A stretch of DNA of 64,000 bases from positions 10,928-74,927 of the forward strand of contig UQYM01000008.1 of NCBI GenBank assembly GCA_900545315.1. Direction: 5' to 3'. The translations under genes and the position numbers were made by a program. The stretch comes from an uncultured Alistipes sp. (GTDB lineage: Bacteria; Bacteroidota; Bacteroidia; Bacteroidales; Rikenellaceae). Under the pieces are notes generated by a model. That model saw nothing but the letters and a program-made list of their open reading frames with translations. It searched no databases and was not told the origin of the DNA. The stretch's first letter is position 1. Each line of letters starts with the position of its first letter. Shown one piece after another: positions 26,942-37,000 of the stretch.

Positions 26942-27883
26942 ATGGCGATTCACAAACTCAAATTTTTTGCCTGCCGCCAATCGCGCTATCTCGCCGAAAA
27001 AATAGCTAAGAGTTTCGGCACAGAATTGGGAGACTCAACCGTTCTGGAGTTCAGCGATGGCGAATTTCAGCCCGCTTATAACGAAAGCATCCGCGGATGC
27101 ACCGTATTTATCATCCAGTCGACCTTTCCACCCGCAGACAACCTGATGGAGTTGTTGCTGATGATCGATGCAGCACACCGCGCTTCGGCACACCGTGTAA
27201 TCGCCGTAATGCCCTACTTCGGGTGGGCACGTCAAGATCGCAAAGATCGTCCACGTGTCTCGATCGGAGCCAAAATGGTCGCCAACCTGCTGCGTGCAGC
27301 CGGTGTGGATCGTATCATGACGATGGATCTGCATGCTGACCAGATTCAGGGTTTCTTTGACATACCGGTAGATCACCTCTATGCAAGCAGCATCTTTGTG
27401 CCCTACATGCAGAGTCTGAACATCGAAAATCTTTCGATCGCAGCTCCTGACATGGGTGGTGCAAAACGTGCCAATGCCTATTCGCAGCACCTGAATGCGC
27501 CGATGATTATCAGCCACAAACAGCGTGAACGGCCAAACGTAGTGGGCAAAATGACCGCTATCGGAGACGTTGTAGACCGCAACATTATCATTGTAGATGA
27601 CATGATCGATACGGCAGGTACCATCACCAAGGCTGCAGACATGTTCATGGAACGTGGTGCCCGCAGCGTTCGCGCAGCCGTAACCCACCCGTTGTTGTCG
27701 GGTCCGGCTTACGACCGCATTAACAAGAGTGCCCTGCAAGAGGTGATTGTCACCGATACCATTCCGTTGAAACAGGGAGAGGACCTCTCGAAGTTCACGG
27801 TATTGTCAGTTGCCGATATCTTTGCAGATGTCATTGAACGCGTCCACAACTACAAAGAGATTAGTTCGCGCTTCATATTTTAG
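26942..27883 (+). CDS. prs: Ribose-phosphate pyrophosphokinase
   Basis: Prs makes PRPP from ribose 5-phosphate and ATP, feeding purine, pyrimidine, NAD and histidine synthesis. The 313-residue protein has the flexible-loop and ribose 5-phosphate regions FSDGEFQP and MPYFGWARQDRKDRPR, and the PRPP loop IIVDDMIDTAGTI. Length is normal for class I enzymes. In this window it is metabolically linked to purB and to ribokinase (55117-56040), whose product ribose 5-phosphate is the Prs substrate. It is followed by the tRNA-Ser promoter. Confidence 0.97.
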   Translation: MAIHKLKFFACRQSRYLAEKIAKSFGTELGDSTVLEFSDGEFQPAYNESIRGCTVFIIQSTFPPADNLMELLLMIDAAHRASAHRVIAVMPYFGWARQDRKDRPRVSIGAKMVANLLRAAGVDRIMTMDLHADQIQGFFDIPVDHLYASSIFVPYMQSLNIENLSIAAPDMGGAKRANAYSQHLNAPMIISHKQRERPNVVGKMTAIGDVVDRNIIIVDDMIDTAGTITKAADMFMERGARSVRAAVTHPLLSGPAYDRINKSALQEVIVTDTIPLKQGEDLSKFTVLSVADIFADVIERVHNYKEISSRFIF

Positions 27884-27892
27884 GGTTATTTC

Positions 27893-27923
27893 TTTGGATT
27901 TATCCAAAAATAGCTTAGCTTTG
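27893..27923 (+). promoter_or_regulatory. tRNA-Ser(GCT) promoter, complete -33/-7 pair
   Basis: TTTG at 27893-27896, a 19-bp spacer and TAGCTTTG at 27916-27923 match the Bacteroidota consensus fully. It starts 9 bp after the prs stop. Confidence 0.8.
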
Positions 27924-27968
27924 TAGCCCGGTTGGAGGAGACTCCACCACAATCAGTTGACATGGCCC

Positions 27969-28060
27969 GGAGAGGTGGGTGAGTGGCTGAAACCACCAGT
28001 TTGCTAAACTGACGTACTGGGTAACCGGTACCACGGGTTCGAATCCCGTCCTCTCCGCCA
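27969..28060 (+). tRNA. tRNA-Ser, anticodon GCT
   Basis: GGAGAGG pairs with CCTCTCC as the acceptor stem, and the 3' end GCCA includes an encoded CCA. The anticodon arm CCAGTTTGCTAAACTG has GCT in a seven-base loop, reading AGC/AGT. The long variable arm (TACTGGGTAACCGGTA) is typical of tRNA-Ser. The T arm has GGGTTCGAATCCC. Confidence 0.95.
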
Positions 28061-28084
28061 AGATATAAAGCACAAGCTTGCACG

Positions 28085-28117
28085 AAACCTGTAAATCTGA
28101 GATTTACAGGTTTTTTT
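28085..28117 (+). terminator. tRNA-Ser(GCT) terminator
   Basis: AAACCTGTAAATC, loop TGA, exact complement, then seven T. It starts 25 bp after the tRNA. Confidence 0.9.
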
Positions 28118-28531
28118 ATTTTGACCACAACACAAGGGCAAGTATCGCCAAACAAACTGTCGAGGCACTATTCCTGCGTACTTTCCTTCGAGTGAGGCGA
28201 TGAACTTTCGCATAGCACAAGACGGAAAATTAATCCATAAATCATTCTAATTCGAGAAGATACAATACTGCCATTTCTTTGTGTAAACAATAATTCTTTC
28301 CCAACCGTCGTTAATTTCACGACACGAGATGAGCCCGGCACACCTGTATCATTGAAAAGGAAAACCCAGCGACTATCCCGACCCATAAACCACAGCCCGA
28401 CCTGGGCAAGGTATTGTTTTCCCGATAAATATGTATACATTTGCGCCTCTGGCCCTTTCCGCATCGTTTTCCAAACAACATGATACGGTTCGCAGGCTCT
28501 GAAACAATTTGAAACCTATTATTGGCAAAGA
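28118..28531. other. Spacer between the tRNA-Ser terminator and the IdeS-like gene
   Basis: No gene is supported in these 414 bp. A 98-codon minus frame at 28168-28464 has protein-like composition (LSGKQYLAQVGLWFMGRD) but no recognisable family and no nearby promoter element. No complete Bacteroidota promoter was found for the downstream lipoprotein gene. Confidence 0.4.
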
Positions 28532-30347
28532 ATGAAATTGCACGGTATGACAACAAGGATGAGGCGAATCGCGACATTTGCCGCTGCCGCACTCTTGATG
28601 GCTTCATGCCAGCGCATGGAGCTCGACCAAATTCCGAGTACCGAAAACGACCTCATTGAGTTTACGTTTTCGAAACCCGTCACCAGCCGAGCCCAGATCA
28701 ATCCGAATGGCAGTGGATCGTTCGAGGAGGGTGACTGCGTAGGCCTCTACGTGGGCACAAATCCGGCCCGCTACTACCGGCTCACCCTGCAAAATGGCGT
28801 CTGGACCCCGGGGATTCCGCGCCACGAATTGGGGGAAAGGTACAGTGACAATCAATGCCTGCTACCCAGCCCCGTCCGAAACCGAGACAGAGGTGACCAC
28901 ATTCAGCCATTCGATTTCCGCCGACCAAAGTGCCGAGGGGTACGCTGCCTCCGATCTGCTGTGGTGCCACCACACGTTTGATCCTGACGCACTAAGCGAC
29001 AACCACGTCGTAATGACCTTCGCGCATGCCATGCACCGGCTCGAGATCACAATTACCAATGAGTCTGGCGCACTTCCTACCGATCTGCAGGTGGCCGTAC
29101 GTACGGCTACAGAGGTTACGATGGACTTCGAATCGGGACAACCTAAGATTGGAGAATCAACCCTGGAGTGGATCACTCCGGCAACCGATCCTTCACAAGC
29201 AGGACGCTACCTGACCGTAGTGGCCCCCCAATCGCTTGCCTCGCTACAGAAAGAACAAGGGTGGATACGCCTTACCTCGGACGGGAACACAGCATATAAC
29301 GCAGTACCCGACCAGATCGGCGGTTCCACTACCCTAAACTCCGGCATGGAGAGCAGTCTTACACTCAACTTGAAAGGCCAAAGTACCGAGCCAGACCCCG
29401 ACCTTGATTGGGCTAACCGCAAGATGTGGGTTTATGGTGTCAAGTCGCCGGTCTTTGATGCCGACAAGGCCCCGGTCTACACCTTTACTCCAACCGAGTA
29501 CCCTGCCGGTGAATGGTACGTCGATCGCACCATTTGGAGTGACGGCACCTACACCGACTACTACTTTCTGCCTTGGGCTGAAGGGTGCGGATGGTACGAC
29601 TGCAACAAAACCTATGCATGGGATGGGGCCAAGGATGACTACTTGTGCTGGGCTGCATCATCGTCAAACATTCTGCACTGGTGGCTGGAACACAATGCCG
29701 CCTACGTCGAGGCCTTCGATCAGAAATACAGCCAGACGGAGTACCATCAAAAGTATCCGCGACCGTCATCCGAGTTTAAGCCGTTGCCTGACAAAAGTCC
29801 AATCTTCCAGCTCTTCATCAACACCTTCAACAACCGAGGAGCCGGCGAGGGTGTACACTGGTTTATCAACGGCAGCCCGGGCTATGGCACATCAGGCATC
29901 ATCGACAACTCGATGCTCAATTTTAAAGGGTATTTTAATGAAGTATTTCCAATTTCCACGAAGCTCTATGTGAGCTATTCGGGGATGAGCAAGGAGAACT
30001 TCAACAAGGTACTCAAGGATGCGCTACAACACCGCAAAGCCATCGCATTTGTCACCAATGGCAATCACGACATGACCATCTGGGGTGCAGAGTTCGACGA
30101 GGAGGGGTATGCATCCTATATCTACTATGTCAACAATAATCCCCGGGGTGACCCCGATCCGTGTGGAGCTGTCTGCATCCGTCAGGAAATCACCTATCGA
30201 CCGAGTGCGTCAATGGGATTGCAGGACCAAACCTATCTGGGCAACGGCAACAGCATCATCTCATCACTGGGCATAGTAGACCTGCAACGGGATTTGTGGA
30301 AGGCAGCCTTCCCCGAAGTTGTGCTTCCCGCAGAAGAGCAACTGTAA
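28532..30347 (+). CDS. Fimbrillin-like lipoprotein fused to an IdeS/Mac-type cysteine protease, interrupted by a +1 nt frameshift
   Basis: The first frame gives a lipoprotein signal (ATFAAAALLMASCQ) and the start of a fimbrillin-like (Mfa/FimA-type) domain. The frame is lost at GGGGG (28831-28835). Removing one G joins it to the frame ending at 30347 and gives about 604 residues. The fimbrillin hallmark VVMTFAHAMHRLEITI follows. The C-terminal half matches streptococcal IdeS/Mac (IgG-cleaving) protease: GWYDCNKT, then KDDYLCWAASSSNILHWW with the nucleophile Cys (TGC at 29646-29648), and GNHDMTIWGAEFDEEG with the catalytic His. Where IdeS has Asp in YVTDSD, this has YYVNNN, a papain-like Cys-His-Asn set. 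A surface-exposed host-protein protease is inferred; the substrate is unknown. The paralogous lipoprotein gene follows after 65 bp. Confidence 0.82.
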
Positions 30348-30412
30348 CACCACGGTTCTATCATTCAAAACAACGACTACAAACAACTGACCAAAAACAG
30401 AGTGAAAGAGAC

Positions 30413-31265
30413 ATGAAAAAGATTGTATTACTCCTGGCTATCATAGTCGGTACCGCCTGCTCGAAGCAGGACACTCCCGAACTGGGGAGCAAAATCAACC
30501 TTTCTGCCAATATCGAACCGATCACCCGCGTCAGCTTGGATCAAACCGGGAAGGGATATTTCACAACGGGTGACCAATTGCAACTCACCATCTCAGGATC
30601 GTCTACCGAGAACTTGATTGAGGCGTACACCGTTGGTACGACGGAACTTTTCTGGAATGATCTTGGGTTTGCCACGTCAACCCGTCAGGTGAATTTTGCG
30701 GGGTGCTATCCTACACTGGAGGGCAGCGGTACGATTCGCACATTTAACCTCGCTACGGCCGAAGAGAAGGATCTCCTGTTGGCCCCAGCCGTAAGCGTTG
30801 AACGCGGCACGACCAACACTGTGAAGCTCTCGTTCCGCCATGCTATGCACCGCCTACGGATTGTCTATGCTGCAACCGAGGACTACGCTACTGACGAGTT
30901 GCAACAGATCACAACACGCTGCACGGCCAAATCGGCATGTCAGGTGGACATTGCTGCCGGCATGGTCTCCCAGACACTGTCGGGCACCAGCACATTTGAA
31001 AATGCATCGGCCTCTGAAGCTCTCTTTTTGCTGCCACCGCAGAACAGCTCCGACGTAACGTTGACGGTAGTTCTCGCCGGCAAGGATGTTACGCTCAATC
31101 TGGCACAGTGGCTTGAGGATGCCGGACAAGCTCAAACGGCACTTGAGGGGGGGAAAAGAGTTGCAAGTGATCATGCGTGTAAGCAAGCAAGGTATCAGCT
31201 TCGGCGGGATGGAAATCGTCGGTTGGGGCAGCCAGGGCACTGTAGAGGGTGACATCATTCTTTAA
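30413..31265 (+). CDS. Fimbrillin-like lipoprotein, frameshifted near the C-terminus at a G7 tract
   Basis: The start MKKIVLLLAIIVGTACSKQD has a lipobox with Cys16. The body has the fimbrillin-family pattern, including TVKLSFRHAMHRLRIVYA, matching the same position in the upstream fusion protein. The frame as given ends at 31252 in unrelated residues. Deleting one base in the run of seven G at 31147-31153 yields ELQVIMRVSKQGISFGGMEIVGWGSQGTVEGDIIL and a stop at 31265, the normal fimbrillin-like C-terminus, for about 283 residues. These proteins are exported lipoproteins that form, anchor or cap surface filaments. It probably shares a transcript with the protease gene 65 bp upstream and ends at the hairpin at 31358. 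Confidence 0.8.
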
Positions 31266-31821
31266 AGCTACCCAAATATCGGACGACGAGGCACGTCATC
31301 TGACTGCTATGACGGACAACCACCCATGAACGCCCACTCCACAAGGGCTTTAACCATAGTAGCTCCCGACATCATGTTGATGTCGGGAGCTACTGTTTTT
31401 ATCTTTAGCGCCAAGATAACAATGATGGTCTTTTGAATACACTCAAGCGCAGAATCAACACATAACACCTGGACCGAGCAAGAGCCCGCAATCGGGGCCA
31501 CTAAGTGCTTACCAACCCACTACCGCAGAACAACCATTATACCGCAGAAACAATACTACCATTCCTGCCAATCGTCCTAAGAAGGGAAAGCTTCGAACCA
31601 TCTGCTCAAACGCCACTCTCTTTTGATTTACAACTGGAAAGGAGCTGGATTCTGGAAGGATGCTAATCAATACCTGATAACCTAAGACCCGCACTTAACC
31701 GAAAGTACACCCACTGTTCAACAAGCAGGTTCTGTCCGTTTTCAGCGCAGATTTTTATTATTTTCGTGCAACGGCAGTCGCAGTATTCCTACATCAGATA
31801 ATATTAGCCACACCATCCTAA
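31266..31821. other. Gene-free spacer with terminator
   Basis: These 556 bp hold the hairpin at 31358-31399 and no supported gene. AT content rises towards the GNAT gene. Confidence 0.55.
31358..31399 (+). terminator. Terminator of the fimbrillin/protease unit
   Basis: AGTAGCTCCCGACATCA, loop TGT, exact complement (17-bp stem), then GTTTTT. It lies 93 bp beyond the corrected stop at 31265. Confidence 0.9.
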
Positions 31822-32277
31822 CTATCTACTTATACTAATTTTCAGATAAATCATATCCTTTAATTGTCTACCCTCCTCAAAAATCGGATGATCATAATTA
31901 TCAATGAAAAAATTGGGTATCCGGTGTGAATATACAAACCCGCAACTCTTGTAGAAGGATATAATTCCAGGAGAGTCTCCGGTACCGACAAGCACGGTAT
32001 GGCATCGAGTTTTGTAATTTTCCAATAGAAAGAAGATCAACTTTTTTCCATACCCTTGACGTTGGAACTGTGGATAGACCGCAATACTTTTGATTTCGTA
32101 GATACCTGGGCTCTCTTCAGTTATAATGCATGAAGCTTTCACCTCGCTGTTATCCGCTAAGACGAACATCTCCCCGCGTTCCAAATAGCGGTCAATCATG
32201 GACTCTTGCTCGTCAGCAAGCAGTAGCAAATCAAGATATTGCTTTTTATTACAAAAGATTGGATAAATATGGATCAT
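31822..32277 (-). CDS. GNAT family N-acetyltransferase
   Basis: This 151-residue protein has the GNAT fold: IKSIAVYPQFQRQGYGKKLIFFLLE is beta4 and the acetyl-CoA loop (consensus Q/R-x-x-G-x-G/A), and GIISFYKSCGFVYSHRIPNFF is the typical C-terminal region. It transfers an acetyl group to an amine, but the substrate cannot be told. The gene and its surroundings are clearly AT-richer than neighbouring genes, with codons such as AAA, TTT and ATA, which suggests acquisition from elsewhere. It stands alone, next to a tRNA-Ser gene. Confidence 0.88.
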   Translation of the reverse strand: MIHIYPIFCNKKQYLDLLLLADEQESMIDRYLERGEMFVLADNSEVKASCIITEESPGIYEIKSIAVYPQFQRQGYGKKLIFFLLENYKTRCHTVLVGTGDSPGIISFYKSCGFVYSHRIPNFFIDNYDHPIFEEGRQLKDMIYLKISISR

Positions 32278-32494
32278 TTTCAGTTTGATATAAATGGCTT
32301 GATTCGCAATAAACAGACTTGTTTATTTGAGCCATAAAATAACAACTGTAACTTATACAACAAAATATAACCTGAATTTTACGATTCTGTCTTAAAAGAA
32401 TATTTATTGGAACTACTGCATGTAAATTGTTCCAACACTGCAATTATTATTAGATGATCCAATAAAGCAGATAGAGATTTTAATTTATAGGCAT

Positions 32495-32536
32495 AAAAAA
32501 GGAGCGTAAATCTCATAATTACTTGATTTACACCCC
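32495..32536 (-). terminator. tRNA-Ser(CGA) terminator
   Basis: On the minus strand GGGGTGTAAATC pairs with GATTTACGCTCC using G-U pairs, followed by TTTTTT. It starts directly after the tRNA. Confidence 0.75.
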
Positions 32537-32542
32537 TTCTTG

Positions 32543-32629
32543 CGGAGAGACAGGGATTCGAACCCTGGGTACGGTTGCCCGTACACCGCATTTCGAGTGC
32601 GGCCCGATCGGCCACTCCGGCATCTCTCC
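32543..32629 (-). tRNA. tRNA-Ser, anticodon CGA
   Basis: GGAGAGA and TCTCTCC form the acceptor stem, with G as discriminator and no encoded CCA. The anticodon arm CCGCACTCGAAATGCGG has CGA, reading TCG. A long variable arm (TACGGGCAACCGTA) and the T arm AGGGTTCGAATCCCT are present. Confidence 0.95.
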
Positions 32630-32640
32630 TAACCGACGTG

Positions 32641-32648
32641 CAAAGATA
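32641..32648 (-). promoter_or_regulatory. tRNA-Ser(CGA) -7 element (TATCTTTG)
   Basis: The minus strand reads TATCTTTG, 11 bp upstream of the mature tRNA 5' end. The -33 position has TTCG at 18 bp, a partial match. Confidence 0.6.
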
Positions 32649-32784
32649 ATGATTCCTTTCGATTATCGAAGTGTTTTTTGAAAATTTTGATCCTCACATC
32701 TCAAAATCAACCTTTTCCGTCGGCACCCTACAAACCAATCTGATAACATGAATTTAAACTCGTTTTGCAACCACAACCTATCAT

Positions 32785-34053
32785 CTAAAATCCAATATCC
32801 CAAATCCCGCATGAACGCTCCAACTCGATCAACGCTACAGAACAGTCAAACTGCGCCTCATTGAACGAAGTTTGAACCTCATTGTAAGTCCGTTGCGCAT
32901 TCAGCACCTCGAGAATACTGGTTTCGCCACGTTTGTAACTATAAATCTTCTTTTGCAAAATCATCTCGGCATCCCTCAACATATTCACACTAAACTGCTG
33001 AGCCTTCCGCAAAGCGATCACATATTTGTGGTAAGCCTGCAGCACCTCTGCCGAAATCTGCAACTCGACAGCTTCATAACGTTTTTGGCTCTGGGCCATC
33101 ATAAATTGTGCAGCCCGGACCTCTCCTTTGTTGGTATTGGAAAATTTGAGCGGGATACTGATTCCTGCCGAAATACCCGTAAAAGCTGGGGCTGGGGCAA
33201 TGGTATTCCGCACGATTGACGAATGGTGAGCCCCAATGTTCAAGCCCAGATCGATCACACGATTGGCGCGAGCCAGTCGCAGATTATTTTGGGAGAGTTC
33301 ATTGGATTTCAATGCAGCTTGCAGATCGGTCCGATGGTGCATGGCCCGTTCGATCAGTTGATCCGGATCGAAGGTATGCACCGGGAAGGTCAATTTACCC
33401 GTCAATGAATCGGGCAACAGCATGGTGCTGTCACCCTGCAAAAGTGCCAAATCGATCAACGCATTACGCAACTCCCCTTCACTATTCAGCACACTGTTGT
33501 GCATCGTATTGGCCTCGAGTCGGGACTGCAGAGCGTCCACCTGCGTAATCTCACCCAGGCTGAATCGGATACTGTCTGCCTGAGCCAACTGATCCATTTG
33601 GCTATAAGACGAAAGCTGAATATCGAGTTGAGCCTTCTGTTTCAAGGCCGTCAAATAGGCGATTGTCGCATCGGCCATGAGGTTCCGAAAATAGTTTTCG
33701 AGCAACATTTCGGTCATCTCCTGTTCGCTCCGGGCCACTGCAATGCGGGCCCGACGCTTGCCGCCCAACTCGAGCGTATAATCCAACGATGCATCCACTC
33801 CATACCCCATCTGCAGGTTCCAATCCTGGTTGTTGGCATAGCCAACCGTCAAGGTCGGATCGGGCATCACTTTAGCTGCCTGCACTTTAGCGGCAGCAAT
33901 ACTCACGTTGTATTTCTCAGCCAAATATTCGGCATTGGTCTCCCTCACCTGCTCCATAAAATGCTCATAGGTTAAGACCCGAGGCGGCTGACCATATACC
34001 TCACCCGCCCAAGAGCAGATGATCGATACAATTACAATTTTCAAAAATCTCAT
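32785..34053 (-). CDS. czcC: TolC/CusC-type outer membrane efflux protein
   Basis: This 422-residue protein is the outer membrane channel of a heavy-metal efflux pump. A signal peptide (MRFLKIVIVSIICSWAGEVYG) is followed by the repeated coiled-coil halves of the OEP family: EYLAEKYNVSIAAAKVQAAKVMPDPTL in the first and YSYKRGETSILEVLNAQRTYNEVQTSFNEAQ in the second. It overlaps the end of the RND pump gene by 4 bp and is the last of four genes in order: small His-rich protein, membrane fusion protein, RND pump, outer membrane channel. The gene symbol is by analogy to the czc/cus systems. Confidence 0.9.
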   Translation of the reverse strand: MRFLKIVIVSIICSWAGEVYGQPPRVLTYEHFMEQVRETNAEYLAEKYNVSIAAAKVQAAKVMPDPTLTVGYANNQDWNLQMGYGVDASLDYTLELGGKRRARIAVARSEQEMTEMLLENYFRNLMADATIAYLTALKQKAQLDIQLSSYSQMDQLAQADSIRFSLGEITQVDALQSRLEANTMHNSVLNSEGELRNALIDLALLQGDSTMLLPDSLTGKLTFPVHTFDPDQLIERAMHHRTDLQAALKSNELSQNNLRLARANRVIDLGLNIGAHHSSIVRNTIAPAPAFTGISAGISIPLKFSNTNKGEVRAAQFMMAQSQKRYEAVELQISAEVLQAYHKYVIALRKAQQFSVNMLRDAEMILQKKIYSYKRGETSILEVLNAQRTYNEVQTSFNEAQFDCSVALIELERSCGIWDIGF

Positions 34054-37000
34054 TTCGACAACATTTTAGCGTGATGTTTGTGTGCATATCTCCGTTCGAC
34101 GGCGTAATAGAGTGCAGGCAGCATGTAGAGAATCAGGATGGTCCCAAAAAGCAGACCATAGACAATCACCGTTGCCAAAGGACGCTGCACATCGGACCCG
34201 ATTCCGGTCGAAAGCGATGCCGGCAGCAGTCCCAGCACAGCCACCGTAGCGGTCATCAGCACCGGACGCAGACGGTGTGAAGAGCCTTCGATCACAGCCT
34301 CTTTGAGGTCGGTACGCCGACGGCGCAGGTTATTGATATGCGAGACCATGATCACTCCATTTTGAATAAAGACGCCGAACAGCGCAATAAATCCGACCGC
34401 CGATGAGACATTAAAGCTCATGCCCCGAACCACCAACGCCAACATACCGCCAAAGACGGCCAACGGCAACATTCCAATCAGCAGGCCTGCCTGTCGGAAT
34501 TTGCCAAAAGCAAAAAAGAGCAACAGGAACATTACGGCCAACGTAATGGGAACGATCAGCGCCAAACGCCCGAAGGCCCGGTTCTGGTTTTCGAGTTGAC
34601 CGGCCCAATTCAGGTGAAACTTATCGTGGTCATACGGCACCTGCTGTTCGATTTTTTGGCGCGCTTCGTTGACAAAGGAGGAGAGATCCCGTCCACGCAG
34701 ATTCATCCGCACGGTGGTAAAGCGTTGATTCATCTCCCGGGAGATCATGCTCGGTCCGGTCGTAGTTTTGACCTCGGCCACCGCCGACAGCGGAATCATG
34801 GCCCCGGACGCGGAGGTCAGCATCAGTGCACCGATCTTTTCAGGGGTGTCCCGTGACTGTTCGTTGTACCGACATATTACATCATACACCTTGCTTCCAA
34901 TAAAGACTTGCGAAATTGCCTTGCCACCGATTGCCACCTCGATCAATTCCACAACGTCCGAGACATTCAACCCATATTGCGCAATCTTGTCTCGATCGGC
35001 CACAATCTGCAACTGCGGCAGAAAGGGCTCCTCCATGATCCCGACATCGGCCACACCATCCACCTTAGCCACCACTCGTTGAATATCTTCAGCTATGCGA
35101 CGGCTCTCGGCAAGATCCTCGCCATACACTTTGATAGCCAAATCGCTGTGGGCTCCAGCAATCTGATCCATCACCATATCGATAATCGGTTGCGAAAACC
35201 CGACACTGTATCCGGGCATCGTATCGACCACAGCCGCCATATCGGCAATCAAGTCTGCCTTTTTGCGTCCGTTTTTCCAGGTATCGTAGGGTTTGAGACC
35301 GATCATCACCTCGATATGCGAAAAGGAGAATGGACACACTCCTTCGTCGTCTCGTCCGGTTTGGGTCATCACGTAGGTCACCTCATCAAACTTTTTGAGC
35401 TCATTGCGGAGCGTGGTGGCCATTTCGGAGGACTTTTCGAGCGACATACCGGGAGGCAACTGCACCTGCAACCAGATACTACCCTCATCGAGTTCGGGCA
35501 AGAAGTCTTTTCCGACATGAATCGAAAGGCCGATCACCGCCAGCAACACCGCCACAATCGGCAGAATCAACCGTTTCGGAGCTTCGATCAATTTGGCCGT
35601 CTGTCGTTTGTACCCTTCCGTAAGCCGTTCCAGCCACCGGTTTCGATGCATCTTCTGCGGTTTGTGATAGACCGAGAAGGCCAGACCGGGAATCAGAATC
35701 AGCGCCGATGCCAGAGCCCCGACCAGCGCAAAACAGAGCGTAAAGGCCATTGGGGTAAAGAGCTTCTGTTCGACGCGATCAAAGGCAAAAAGCGGCATGT
35801 AGGCCACCATGATAATCAACGTGGCAAACAGAATCGGTTTGGCCACCTCGGCAGCCCGTTTGGCAATGCTCGACTCTTCAAGAGGTGCTCCCGGATTATC
35901 CTCCCGTTTTTTAAGGATAGTCTCCATCATGACGATCGTTCCATCGACAATAATACCGAAATCGATCGCTCCAAGTGAGAGCAGATTGGCAGGGATGTCG
36001 GTCAGCCACATCAGGATAAAGGCCGTTAACAACGAAATGGGGATGGTAATGGTGGCCAACAAAGCCCCGCGCGGACTACCCAGGAAGATGATCAACACCC
36101 CGATGACCAGCAGAATGCCGAACGACAACGTATGCGATATGGTATGCAGTGTGGCATCGACCAATTCGGTACGATCATAAAAGGTGTGAATCTTAACCCC
36201 CTCGGGCAAGCCATTTTCATTGAGATCCTCAACCGCTTTTTCAATCTTTTTGAGTACCTGCGAAGGATTCTGGTAGCGCAGCAGTTGGACCATTCCCTGA
36301 ACCCCATCCTCACAATCGAGCTGGTTATCCAGATAGCCCATAATTCCTTTGCGTTCGAGATTCCCGTACTTCAGCTCACCGAGATCTTTGATATAAATCG
36401 GCGCCCCATTGACCGTCTTCACCACAATGTTGCCCATATCCTGCAGATCCCGGACCAGCCCCACACCACGGACAACATAGCTCAGATCACCCCGGATCAA
36501 CGTACTGCCCCCCGCATTGGAGTTGTTCTGTTCGATCGATTGGGTCACATCCTGCAGCGACAGGGAGTATTTGGTCAATTTGTTCGGATCAATTTCGATC
36601 TGAAACTGTGTAGTGATTCCGCCAAAATTCGACACGTCGGCAATCCCATCGATCTGCCGCAAGCGGGGAATAATGGTCCAGCGGTTGATTTCGGTCAACT
36701 CGCGCAGACTGCGGTTACCGGTTACCACGTAACGGTAAATTTCTCCGGTCGGTGAGGTGAGCGGGTCGAGCCCCGGCTTTGCACCGAACGGCAACTCAAC
36801 CTCATTGATCCGCTCCAACACCCGTTGACGAGCCCAATAGTCATCGACGCCATCCTCGAAGACCAACGTGATTTTCGAAATCCCGAAGAAATTTTTGCTG
36901 CGCATCACCTTCAAACCGGGAATACCGTTCAGTTCCCGCTCCAACGGGATGGTGATTTGCTGTTCAACCTCCGTTACGGCCAGACCCGGCACTTGGGTAG

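Noticed and set aside
28168..28464. Minus-strand 98-codon frame with protein-like composition (LSGKQYLAQVGLWFMGRD)
   Set aside because: No family resemblance, no promoter element nearby, and it lies in a spacer where several frames are open; not enough to call a gene.
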